The notes beneath the pieces are model-generated. The model did no database searches and had not been told where the DNA came from. It saw nothing but the letters and a program-made list of their open reading frames with translations. The position numbers and the translations under genes were made by a program. A DNA stretch of 18,556 nucleotides from an uncultured Lachnospira sp. GTDB lineage: Bacteria; Bacillota; Clostridia; Lachnospirales; Lachnospiraceae. Shown here piece after piece: positions 6,777 to 14,420 of the stretch (position 1 is the first letter of the stretch; each line of letters begins with the position of its first letter). Location of the stretch: positions 1 through 18,556 of the forward strand of contig CAKRKK010000022.1 in the NCBI GenBank assembly GCA_934358235.1, in the 5' to 3' direction.

Positions 6777-8711
6777 ATGGCTGAGGTATTGAATTTAAAG
6801 GATGTGCGCATAAGTGAGCTTGATGCCTATCTTTTTGGACAGGGAACACATTATGAAATCTACAACAAGATGGGTGCACATGTTGTTAAGAAGGATGGTA
6901 AGACAGGTGTGTATTTTGCAGTCTGGGCACCAGCAGCCAGAGATGTGTATGTTATAGGTGAGTTTAACGACTGGAAGGCCTATGGCTATGATATGAAGAA
7001 GGTATCTGATGGTGGAATATACGAATTATATATAGAGGGTGCTAAAGTCGGACAGATGTATAAGTATCTGATTATTGCGCAGAATGGTGAGGCAATATAT
7101 AAGGCAGATCCTTATGCCAATGCAGCACAGCTAAGACCGGAAACAGCATCTGTTATAACAGAGCTTAATGGCTTTGAGTGGACAGATAGTACATGGGTTG
7201 AGGCTAAGAAAAAGGAGAATCATCTAAAGGCACCTATGTCTATATATGAATGTCATCTGGGTTCGTGGAAGAAGCAGGAAGATGGTACAGAGGATGGCTA
7301 TATGAATTACAGGGACATAGCTGTGGATTTAGCTGACTATGTAGCCGATATGGGATATACACATATAGAGCTTATGGGAATAGCAGAGTATCCTTTTGAT
7401 GGTTCATGGGGGTATCAGGTTACAGGCTATTATGCTCCGACAGCCAGATATGGAACACCAGAGGACTTTATGTATTTTGTCAATTATATGCATAGCAGGA
7501 ATATAGCTGTTATTCTTGACTGGGTACCGGCGCATTTTCCGAAGGATGCACATGGACTTGCTAACTTTGATGGAAGTTGTGTTTATGAATATGCAGATCC
7601 AAGAAAGGGAGAGCATCCTGACTGGGGTACTAAGGTCTTTGATTATGGAAAGAATGAGGTGTCCAACTTCCTTATTGCCAATGGTATGTTCTGGGTGGAT
7701 AAGTTTCACATTGATGGTTTAAGAGTTGATGCAGTTGCATCTATGTTATATCTGGATTATGGCAGAACAGAGGGTAACTGGGTGCCTAACCAGTATGGCG
7801 GCAATGGCAATCTTGAGGCGATGAGCTTTTTAAAGCACTTTAACAGTATGATGAGAAAGCGTTTTCCACAGGCAGTTACAATAGCTGAGGAATCAACAGC
7901 CTGGCCTATGGTAAGTGGAGATCCTGATAATGGTGAATGTCTGGGCTTCACATTTAAGTGGAATATGGGCTGGATGCATGATTTTCTTGAATATATGAAG
8001 CTGGATCCATACTTTAGAAAGTTTAATCATGGAAAGATGACCTTCTCTTTAATGTATGCTTATAGTGAGAATTTCATACTGGTGCTTTCACATGATGAGG
8101 TTGTTCATCTGAAGTGTTCTATGCTTGGAAAGATGCCTGGAGACAGGGAAGATAAGTTTGCCAATCTTAAGCTGGCATATGCGTATATGTGTGGACATCC
8201 AGGAAAGAAGCTGTTATTTATGGGACAGGAATTCGGACAATGGAATGAATGGAGTGAAAAGAGAGCTCTTGACTGGTATCTGTTAGAGGATGAATCACAC
8301 AAGGAATTAAAGGATTTCACAAAGCATTGTCTGATGCTCAACAAAAGATATAAGTGCTTATATCAAACTGATTACAGTACTGAGGGCTTCCGTTGGATTA
8401 ATGCTAACGATAAGGATAACAGCGTATTATCCTTCATAAGAATAAGTCCTGATAAGAAAAAGCATCTTTTATTCGTACTTAACTTTACTCCGGTTGAGCG
8501 TATGAACTACCGCGTGGGTGTTCCTGTAAAGGGTAAGTATAAGCTTGTGCTTGGTGATGATATGAACAATCAGAAGAAGACACTAACAAGTGCCTATGGA
8601 GAATGTGATGGCTATAAGGAATCACTTCTTATAGATTTACATAGATACGGAATAGCTGTTTATGAATTTAATGGTGATGTGAAGGCTCATAAGCCTACAA
8701 GGCTGAACTAA
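6777..8711 (+). CDS. glgB: 1,4-alpha-glucan (glycogen) branching enzyme
   Basis: This 644-residue cytoplasmic enzyme of family GH13 cuts alpha-1,4 glucan chains and rejoins them by alpha-1,6 bonds, setting glycogen branch density. An N-terminal CBM48/E-set domain (~20-115, with YVIGEFNDWK) precedes the (beta/alpha)8 barrel. All four GH13 regions are visible: DWVPAHFP (region I), GLRVDAVASMLY with nucleophile D318, TIAEEST with acid/base E371, and LSHDEVVH with D440. The C-terminal all-beta domain completes it, and the length matches typical bacterial GlgB. ATG 6777 is preferred over a GTG at 6759 because GGAAGGGCGGAG lies directly before it. No other glycogen gene is in the window and a terminator follows at once, so it appears monocistronic here. 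Confidence 0.98.
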   Translation: MAEVLNLKDVRISELDAYLFGQGTHYEIYNKMGAHVVKKDGKTGVYFAVWAPAARDVYVIGEFNDWKAYGYDMKKVSDGGIYELYIEGAKVGQMYKYLIIAQNGEAIYKADPYANAAQLRPETASVITELNGFEWTDSTWVEAKKKENHLKAPMSIYECHLGSWKKQEDGTEDGYMNYRDIAVDLADYVADMGYTHIELMGIAEYPFDGSWGYQVTGYYAPTARYGTPEDFMYFVNYMHSRNIAVILDWVPAHFPKDAHGLANFDGSCVYEYADPRKGEHPDWGTKVFDYGKNEVSNFLIANGMFWVDKFHIDGLRVDAVASMLYLDYGRTEGNWVPNQYGGNGNLEAMSFLKHFNSMMRKRFPQAVTIAEESTAWPMVSGDPDNGECLGFTFKWNMGWMHDFLEYMKLDPYFRKFNHGKMTFSLMYAYSENFILVLSHDEVVHLKCSMLGKMPGDREDKFANLKLAYAYMCGHPGKKLLFMGQEFGQWNEWSEKRALDWYLLEDESHKELKDFTKHCLMLNKRYKCLYQTDYSTEGFRWINANDKDNSVLSFIRISPDKKKHLLFVLNFTPVERMNYRVGVPVKGKYKLVLGDDMNNQKKTLTSAYGECDGYKESLLIDLHRYGIAVYEFNGDVKAHKPTRLN

Positions 8712-8723
8712 CAGCTTATATGA

Positions 8724-8765
8724 AAGGGGATACTGCACTAGGTATTAGTGTGGTATTCCTTTTTT
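8724..8765 (+). terminator. Intrinsic terminator after glgB
   Basis: A 16-bp stem (8724-8739 with 8747-8762, allowing four G-U wobbles) has a 7-base loop and ends in TTTTTT (8760-8765). It starts 12 bases after the glgB stop. Confidence 0.85.
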
Positions 8766-8789
8766 ATATATTGCTTCATATTGTTTATG

Positions 8790-8834
8790 TAATATTTCAC
8801 AGCATTTATTCCGAAATATATTATGCTATATAAT
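8790..8834 (+). promoter_or_regulatory. Candidate promoter(s) for the FliK-like gene
   Basis: Two options overlap here. TCCGAAAT (8810-8817) differs by one base from the -10 of the flagellin sigma-28 promoter, but the -35 is poor (TAAT at 8790-8793, 16 bases away). Alternatively TGCTATATAAT (8824-8834) offers an extended -10/TATAAT for sigma-A with a weak -35. The preceding terminator implies some promoter must lie in this interval. Confidence 0.35.
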
Positions 8835-8889
8835 ATGTGGTTTATAGTCAGCTAAACGAATATGGCGATGGAGGTTGAATAACAGATAT

Positions 8890-11800
8890 ATGTCGGTTTC
8901 AATATACGCAGGAGATTTTAATAAAGCGAATAATATAAAGGATGAAGTGGATTCAGGAGTATCCATTAATTATAAAGAGAATCATTCAGCAAGGGCACAG
9001 GGGATAGGTGCATATGGTGGAGTTGTCATATCGGGAGGAGAAGATAATTCCAGATTAAAGGACAATACATATGAGTCACTTCTTAAGGAGGCCGAGGATG
9101 TTAAGGAGCAGCTTATGAACTCGGCACAGTCGGCCAAGATAAGCTTTAAAGCACTTGTTAAGAAGCTTTCCGGAATGGAGTCTGTTGATATACAAGGAGA
9201 GGGCTTTAATATAATGGATTCTTCACCGGAGGAAATGGTATCTATTATAGATAAGATAAGAATAGAGCTTGCTATACATTCTGACGATTATGTTGCATAT
9301 GGTACAGGAGTAAGTAAGAGTGCAATCAAAAAGGTGGCAGGAAGTGCAGGTGTGTCGGCAGATGTTGTAGAAAGACTTAGTAATGCAGGCGCAGGAATAG
9401 ATGAGGACTCATTAAAACAGGCACAGTCAGCACTTGATATGGCAGCAGGTATAGGTGAGCTTTCTGAGAATGCCAAGTATTATATGATAGCCAATGATAT
9501 AGAGCCTACAATAGAGGGAATATATAAGGCAGAAGGTTCAGTATCAGACCTTTCTAAGGCAGGCGGCTATCAGATAACATATAAGGAATTCGAGGATATG
9601 AGAACGCAGATAGAAGCGGTAGTTAAGAAGGCTGGTCTGGAGGTTGATGCTGAAAGTCTTAATAATGCAAAGGGGCTTATTAACAATAATCTTCCGGTTA
9701 CAGAAAAGAATCTTAAGTATAAGGCAATGCTTGATTCACTTGAATTAAATGACCTTGGAGGTGAAGAAGGGCAAAGCCGGGTGCTTGATAAAATAGCAGA
9801 CCAGATGGCAATAGGGGAAGCCGCAGCAAAGACACCACTTACTAATGATTCCTCTATATGGGAGAATGTTAAATCGGCAATAGTAACGATTGCACAGGCA
9901 AGCTATGACGATATTGTTAATGTTATATCGTCTGGAAGGTCATTTACAATAGCAAGTCTTAAGATGGTCATGCAGGCTGGCTGGGGTGCGAATAGCGCAG
10001 AATTACAGAGCCAGCAGGCAATGTCTGTAGATACAGATGTATCGGTTAATACAGTTATGTCATATATGTCAGACACAGAAGATGCACAATATGCAGCACA
10101 GACAGAACAGAGTATTAATGAAGATACCAAAGAATATCAGTATAAGCTGGATAAAGCTTATAATACTCTTACTGAAGCAAGGCTTCTTTTAACAGCAGGT
10201 TCAGGTATTGCACTAGAAAAGAATAATATATCACTTATGTATACACCACTTGAGGAGCTTACTGAAAAGCTGAAGACTATGGAGTCTAAGAGCCTGACTT
10301 ATGCAGGAAATATGCAGATGTATAATAATGTGCTTGAGGTAAGAAAAGCTCTTTATGATATAGAGATAGCACCGGCACAGATGTATGAAAAGCTTATGAA
10401 TAGTGATCCATACAAGCTTAATATAGCCATGGTATCAAATGTGGCTAACAGCTTAAGAAACAGATATTCTAAAGCAATAGATACATATAAGAATGTGGGA
10501 ACACAGGTAAGGACAGATCTTAAGGATTCCTTAGCTAAGGCAGTTGATAATAGCGCAAGCCAGATTATCGAGGAGCTAAGGCTTGAGAATACTAAAGAGA
10601 ACAGAGCTGTTATAAGGTTATTAGCAGCTAATAATATAGATATAACAAAGGAAGCTGTGAATAAGGCGGGGAAAATATACTCTACACTCAATAGTCTGGT
10701 TGATAATATGAAACCGGAAACAGTCATAAGAATGCTTGATGATGGTATTAATCCTATGGATACAGATATATGGACTGTTAATGATTATCTGAGCAGGCTG
10801 AATCAGGGAGCTACTAAGGATAACGAGGAAAAGTATTCAAGATTTCTTTATAAGCTTGAGAAAACAGGCGGAATCAGCGAAACAAAGAAGCAGCAGTTTA
10901 TTGGAATATATCAGATGATGAATATATTTGTAAGAGATGCAGGTGTATGTGCCGGAGCACTTATGGAGCAGGGAAAAGATATAACTATGGGGAATCTTAT
11001 AAGTGCATATACAAGCCGTAAGCATGCTGGTATGGATGTACAGATTAATGATACAACAGGTGTCCTTGAGGATAAAGAGCAGGTAAGCTATTATGAGTCT
11101 TTGTTCGCAGATTCACAGAAGTATATAACACCTAATACTTTGAAAAAATCGGACATGAATATGCCAATAGAAAGCCAGAACGTAGAATATTTTACAGAGA
11201 GTCTATCAGATAATTATGATGAACAACTGGAAAGAGAGCTAGACAACAGTTATATACAGGAAATCACCAGAATGGCAGTTAAGGCAGATGAAGAGGTCAC
11301 CAGGGAACTAAGAAGGGCAGAGGCAGATGTAAATATAGGTAATACGAATGCTGTTTCTGAGCTTCTTTTAAGCGGTGAGCTTAAGGCATATAAGAAGCTT
11401 TTTGGGGGAGCTGGCACAACGGATGCATCAGGAGAACAGGAATATGGTGAAGCTGATAATTCTGGCAATACCAGTAATAATAACAGTTCTGCACTAATAG
11501 ACAGCAGGGAAAAGCTTGCTGATGTATTGTCAGGAAGAGAGAAGCTTATGGCAATGTATACAGAGCTTGAGGAAACTGTTTCTGATAAGCTTGAGGAAGC
11601 AATAAAGAGTTCACTTACAGATACGAAAGAAGATATAACAGCCTATGAAGCATTTGAGGAATTAAGAATAAGCAACAGACAGATAAGGTATATAAGCGGG
11701 CTTGCAAGAAAGAATGACTATCGTATTCCTTATGTGAAGAATGGAAAGGCAGGACTTATTAATCTTACTTTCCATACAGATAGTGAGGATAAAGGAAAGA

Positions 11801-12111
11801 TATCAGTAAGAATGAATACGCAGCAGTATGGAGATATAGCTATCGAGGCTAAGGTTACAAAGGATGCCATAGCTTTGTATGTAAAGCAGGAAAGTACTAG
11901 CGAGGCCAAGAAGGCAGATGGTATAGACAAGGAGCTTGATAAGCTTAGGGAAATCCTTAGAAGCGATTATGGTATAGATGATGTAAAGCTTGATACAGTA
12001 AAGGTTGATGCTGTTAATTATGTCACATATGAGGATTCAGACAAAGAGGTTCCATCTGATAAGCTTTACAGGATAGCACAGGCTGTTACAGGCGTATTCT
12101 TTGGAAAGTAA
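8890..12111 (+). CDS. Large flagellin-adjacent helical-repeat protein with FliK-like C-terminus
   Basis: A ~1073-residue protein with no signal peptide or membrane segment, predominantly helical and rich in K, E and A. Residues ~943-1040 resemble the C-terminal domain of the hook-length regulator FliK: a beta segment (GLINLTFHTD), then KISVRMNTQQYGDIAIEAKV, ALYVK, and a helix running into YGIDDVKLDTVKV. FliK is the exported molecular ruler that switches the flagellar secretion apparatus to late substrates. Upstream there appear to be degenerate repeats of ~65 residues (about 157-220, 247-290, 572-640), each with a hydrophobic-NxIDxxSLxxA-like start. An N/S-rich linker (~857-870) precedes the C-terminal part. 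I associate this layout with Lachnospiraceae proteins of a DUF6240 type, from memory. The start is uncertain: GGAGG (8870-8874) is 15 bases before ATG 8890 but abuts an in-frame TTG at 8875. The neighbours are flagellin and FliS. Confidence 0.75.
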   Translation: MSVSIYAGDFNKANNIKDEVDSGVSINYKENHSARAQGIGAYGGVVISGGEDNSRLKDNTYESLLKEAEDVKEQLMNSAQSAKISFKALVKKLSGMESVDIQGEGFNIMDSSPEEMVSIIDKIRIELAIHSDDYVAYGTGVSKSAIKKVAGSAGVSADVVERLSNAGAGIDEDSLKQAQSALDMAAGIGELSENAKYYMIANDIEPTIEGIYKAEGSVSDLSKAGGYQITYKEFEDMRTQIEAVVKKAGLEVDAESLNNAKGLINNNLPVTEKNLKYKAMLDSLELNDLGGEEGQSRVLDKIADQMAIGEAAAKTPLTNDSSIWENVKSAIVTIAQASYDDIVNVISSGRSFTIASLKMVMQAGWGANSAELQSQQAMSVDTDVSVNTVMSYMSDTEDAQYAAQTEQSINEDTKEYQYKLDKAYNTLTEARLLLTAGSGIALEKNNISLMYTPLEELTEKLKTMESKSLTYAGNMQMYNNVLEVRKALYDIEIAPAQMYEKLMNSDPYKLNIAMVSNVANSLRNRYSKAIDTYKNVGTQVRTDLKDSLAKAVDNSASQIIEELRLENTKENRAVIRLLAANNIDITKEAVNKAGKIYSTLNSLVDNMKPETVIRMLDDGINPMDTDIWTVNDYLSRLNQGATKDNEEKYSRFLYKLEKTGGISETKKQQFIGIYQMMNIFVRDAGVCAGALMEQGKDITMGNLISAYTSRKHAGMDVQINDTTGVLEDKEQVSYYESLFADSQKYITPNTLKKSDMNMPIESQNVEYFTESLSDNYDEQLERELDNSYIQEITRMAVKADEEVTRELRRAEADVNIGNTNAVSELLLSGELKAYKKLFGGAGTTDASGEQEYGEADNSGNTSNNNSSALIDSREKLADVLSGREKLMAMYTELEETVSDKLEEAIKSSLTDTKEDITAYEAFEELRISNRQIRYISGLARKNDYRIPYVKNGKAGLINLTFHTDSEDKGKISVRMNTQQYGDIAIEAKVTKDAIALYVKQESTSEAKKADGIDKELDKLREILRSDYGIDDVKLDTVKVDAVNYVTYEDSDKEVPSDKLYRIAQAVTGVFFGK

Positions 12112-12115
12112 AAAG

Positions 12116-12142
12116 TAAAGAAATATTAATAATATCCGATAT
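12116..12142 (+). promoter_or_regulatory. Sigma-28 (SigD/FliA-type) promoter for flagellin
   Basis: TAAA (12116-12119), a 15-base spacer, and TCCGATAT (12135-12142) match the gram-positive flagellar sigma consensus TAAA-N15-GCCGATAT at all but one position. The site begins 4 bases after the preceding gene's stop. Transcription would begin near 12149, giving a leader of ~65 bases to the flagellin ATG. This links flagellin and FliS to the late-class flagellar regulon. Confidence 0.88.
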
Positions 12143-12154
12143 AAGTTATATGGG

Positions 12155-12174
12155 TGCAGCCAGCAGGGACTGCA
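12155..12174 (+). promoter_or_regulatory. Flagellin leader hairpin with GGA motif (possible CsrA site)
   Basis: TGCAG (12155-12159) can pair with CTGCA (12170-12174), leaving a loop that ends in GGGA. Alternatively GCAG-GGA-CTGC (12163-12173) forms a small hairpin with GGA exposed. Two more GGA motifs (AGGA 12193-12196 and TGGAG 12198-12202) surround the flagellin ribosome site. A hairpin GGA plus a GGA at the Shine-Dalgarno is how CsrA represses flagellin (hag) in Bacillus subtilis; whether it happens here is inference. Confidence 0.4.
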
Positions 12175-12213
12175 AAGAAGTGTAATTATGACAGGAATGG
12201 AGAATATAGAAAT

Positions 12214-13800
12214 ATGAGAATTAATACTAATATATCAGCTATTATATCAAACAATGCATTGCAGAAGTCACAGAATGCATTGTCGAATTCTATTCAGAAG
12301 TTATCTTCTGGATATAAGATTAACAGCTCAGCAGATGATCCAGCGGGCTGTGCGATATCTGAAAAGATGAGAATTCAGTTAAGAGGTCTTGAGCAGGCTA
12401 AGAACAATACAACAGATGGTATTTCGGTGCTTAATACAGCGGAGGGTGCAATTGTAGAGATACAGTCAATGCTCACGCGTCTTAAGGAGCTTACAGTACA
12501 GGCTGCTAATGATGTTAACTCAGATGATGAGCGTTCGGCTATACAGCAGGAGATTAATAATATCAATGAGGAGATAGACAGAATATCTAATCAGACAGAA
12601 TTCAATACACAGCCGCTTATTAATGGTAATCTTTCAAGGAGAGTATATTCAGATTGTCAGGGGGTTAACCAGCTTTCTATATCAGATGGCTTCACAGCAG
12701 GTATATATGGAGTTACGATAACACAGGATGCAAGACAGGCTATAATAGCAGGTGGACAGATTAATATGTCTGCAACAGCAACCATTACTAAGGACCAGGC
12801 AGGAACTATTTCAGTTAATGGATATAGCATTAAGATAGAGGAGGGAGATTCTCTTGATAATGTTATGGACAGTATTATAACAGGAATAGGTCTTACAGGT
12901 GGAAAGGCATTTGCAATAACAGATACAACGAATGATACTAAGGCGAATGGAACAGAGTATGCAGGCTATACACCTGTAACCTCGTATGCCGGCAGCAGGC
13001 TTGTTATAATGACAGAGCAGTACGGAAGAAATCAGAAGCTTGATATAGTATGTGATAATGAGGAGCTTGCAGGACTTCTTGGAATAACAGAGGCTTATGA
13101 TGCTGACGGAGACGGCGTTGGTATACACGCAGAGGGAAGCGATGTAGTTGCTGAATTCGCGAAGGAAAAGGATGCCAATGGTAACGAAACTGGAAACAGA
13201 GTAGGCTTTGAAGATTCAGCTGTTATTTCAAGCAATGGAACAAAGATAACAATTAAGGATGTTAATAATAAAGAGTTCGTGATGGATATACCTGGAAATG
13301 TTGCAGGAACAACCTTTGATGATACAATAAATTCAAAGCAGAGCGGAAAATCCTTAGCAGCAGGTGGTACAGCAACAGATATTAACCAGGAGGTTACAGA
13401 TGTTGGTACTATGAGCATACACGTAGGAGCTAATGAGAATCAGGTTATAATTCTTGATATTCCACCTATAACATCATATACGATAGGAACAGACACTATC
13501 AATGTAATGACAGGCTATACAGCACAGCTTGCTATATCAAGCGTGGATACAGCTATCAATTACGTTAATTCAGTACGTTCCAAGATAGGTGCATATGAAA
13601 ACAGATTTGAGCATACTACTAATAATCTTGATGTATCTGATGAGAATATAAACAAAGCATTATCAGCAAAGATAGATACAGATATGGCAGAAGAGATGAC
13701 AGAATATACATCACAGACTGTACTTACACAGGCTGCCACATCTATACTTTCACAGGCTAATCAAAGACCATCTGAGGTGTTACAGCTTCTTCAGAAGTAA
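12214..13800 (+). CDS. fliC: Flagellin
   Basis: A 528-residue flagellar filament subunit, exported through the flagellar type III channel and polymerised under the cap. The N-terminal D0/D1 region is canonical (MRINTNISAI ... NALQKSQNALSNSIQKLSSG ... SADDPAGCAISEKMR, to ~140). The C-terminal D1/D0 region (~440-528) is equally typical (AISSVDTAINYVNSVRSKIGAYENRFE, DTDMAEEMTEYT, ending VLQLLQK). Between them is a variable, Thr/Asp/Gly-rich ~300-residue surface domain with a flagellin-IN-like stretch (GTISVNGYSIKIEEGDSLDNV). The start is MRINTN at 12214, with GGAG 11 bases upstream; an in-frame GTG at 12154 would lie inside the leader, at the predicted transcript start. The sigma-28 promoter is immediately upstream and fliS follows after 31 bases. 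The D1 patch recognised by host TLR5 looks largely kept (TRLKELTVQ, R89; E113). Confidence 0.98.
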   Translation: MRINTNISAIISNNALQKSQNALSNSIQKLSSGYKINSSADDPAGCAISEKMRIQLRGLEQAKNNTTDGISVLNTAEGAIVEIQSMLTRLKELTVQAANDVNSDDERSAIQQEINNINEEIDRISNQTEFNTQPLINGNLSRRVYSDCQGVNQLSISDGFTAGIYGVTITQDARQAIIAGGQINMSATATITKDQAGTISVNGYSIKIEEGDSLDNVMDSIITGIGLTGGKAFAITDTTNDTKANGTEYAGYTPVTSYAGSRLVIMTEQYGRNQKLDIVCDNEELAGLLGITEAYDADGDGVGIHAEGSDVVAEFAKEKDANGNETGNRVGFEDSAVISSNGTKITIKDVNNKEFVMDIPGNVAGTTFDDTINSKQSGKSLAAGGTATDINQEVTDVGTMSIHVGANENQVIILDIPPITSYTIGTDTINVMTGYTAQLAISSVDTAINYVNSVRSKIGAYENRFEHTTNNLDVSDENINKALSAKIDTDMAEEMTEYTSQTVLTQAATSILSQANQRPSEVLQLLQK

Positions 13801-13831
13801 CTGATACGGGCAGGAATGAGGAATAAGTTAT

Positions 13832-14299
13832 ATGGATAATGATTCAATTAAGACATATTCGTATAGAATATCACAGGCTACAAGATCACAGTTAGTTGTT
13901 ATAACTTATGATATTATACTGGATTATATGAAAACTGCAGTAAACAGCCAGGCTGTTAAAGAATATAAAGAAAGCCTTCATATGGCTATGAGAGGGATAG
14001 ACCAGCTCATTACAGGGCTTGATATGAAGTATGAGGTGTCATTGCCTTTATATCAGATATATGGCTATATTAAGAGGTCAATTATAAGTGCACAGGCAAC
14101 AGTAGATTATGAGAGTATCAATAAGCTTATAGGAATGCTTGAAAAGCTGAGGACTTCGTTTCTTGAGGTCAGCAGGCAGGATACTTCCGAGCCGCTTATG
14201 AAGAATACAGAAAAGGTGTATTCAGGACTTACCTATTCAAGGTATGGAGCCAATGAAACAGCTAGTGATACCTTAGGAAACAGAGGCTATAAGGTATGA
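13832..14299 (+). CDS. fliS: Flagellin export chaperone FliS
   Basis: A 155-residue helical protein matching FliS, the cytoplasmic chaperone that binds the flagellin C-terminal D0 helix and prevents premature polymerisation. Family traits are visible: YSYRISQATRSQLVVITYDIILDYM near the N-terminus (usual form Y-x-x-n-x-v-x-t-a-s-p-x-x-L-i-x-m-L-Y-d), a central GIDQLITGLDMKYEVSLPLYQIYGYI matching the L-x-x-x-L-D-x-x-x-G-x-x-a-x-x-L-x-x-L-Y-x-Y element, and a fourth helix ending EKLRTSFLEV. About 35 residues follow the last helix (DTSEPLMKNTEKVYSGLTYS and beyond), longer and more polar than in short FliS proteins. AGGA lies 9 bases before the ATG. It is 31 bases from flagellin with no terminator between, so both should share the sigma-28 transcript. 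Confidence 0.9.
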   Translation: MDNDSIKTYSYRISQATRSQLVVITYDIILDYMKTAVNSQAVKEYKESLHMAMRGIDQLITGLDMKYEVSLPLYQIYGYIKRSIISAQATVDYESINKLIGMLEKLRTSFLEVSRQDTSEPLMKNTEKVYSGLTYSRYGANETASDTLGNRGYKV

Positions 14300-14318
14300 T
14301 ATGCTGATAAGAATTATA

Positions 14319-14360
14319 AAAGCCAGACTGGGAATTAATCCCGGTCTGGCTTTAGTTTTT
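14319..14360 (+). terminator. Bidirectional terminator between fliS and the carboxypeptidase gene
   Basis: A 15-bp stem with one G-U pair, AAAGCCAGACTGGGA (14319-14333) with TCCCGGTCTGGCTTT (14339-14353), has a 5-base loop and continues TTTAGTTTTT on the plus strand. On the minus strand the arm ends in CTTTTATAATT, so it can also stop the converging carboxypeptidase transcript. Confidence 0.9.
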
Positions 14361-14420
14361 ATGCATAGCTGACAGCCTTGGGTGTCGGTATTAAAGGTGG
14401 ACAAGCTGCTGATACAGGAA

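Noticed and set aside
8862..8882. Six-codon ORF MAMEVE overlapping the FliK-like start
   Set aside because: No Shine-Dalgarno precedes it; more likely an accident of the GATGGAGG ribosome-site sequence.
13095..13418. Minus-strand ORF of 107 codons opposite the flagellin variable domain
   Set aside because: Shadow ORF; flagellin is unambiguous on the plus strand and no initiation signal is present.
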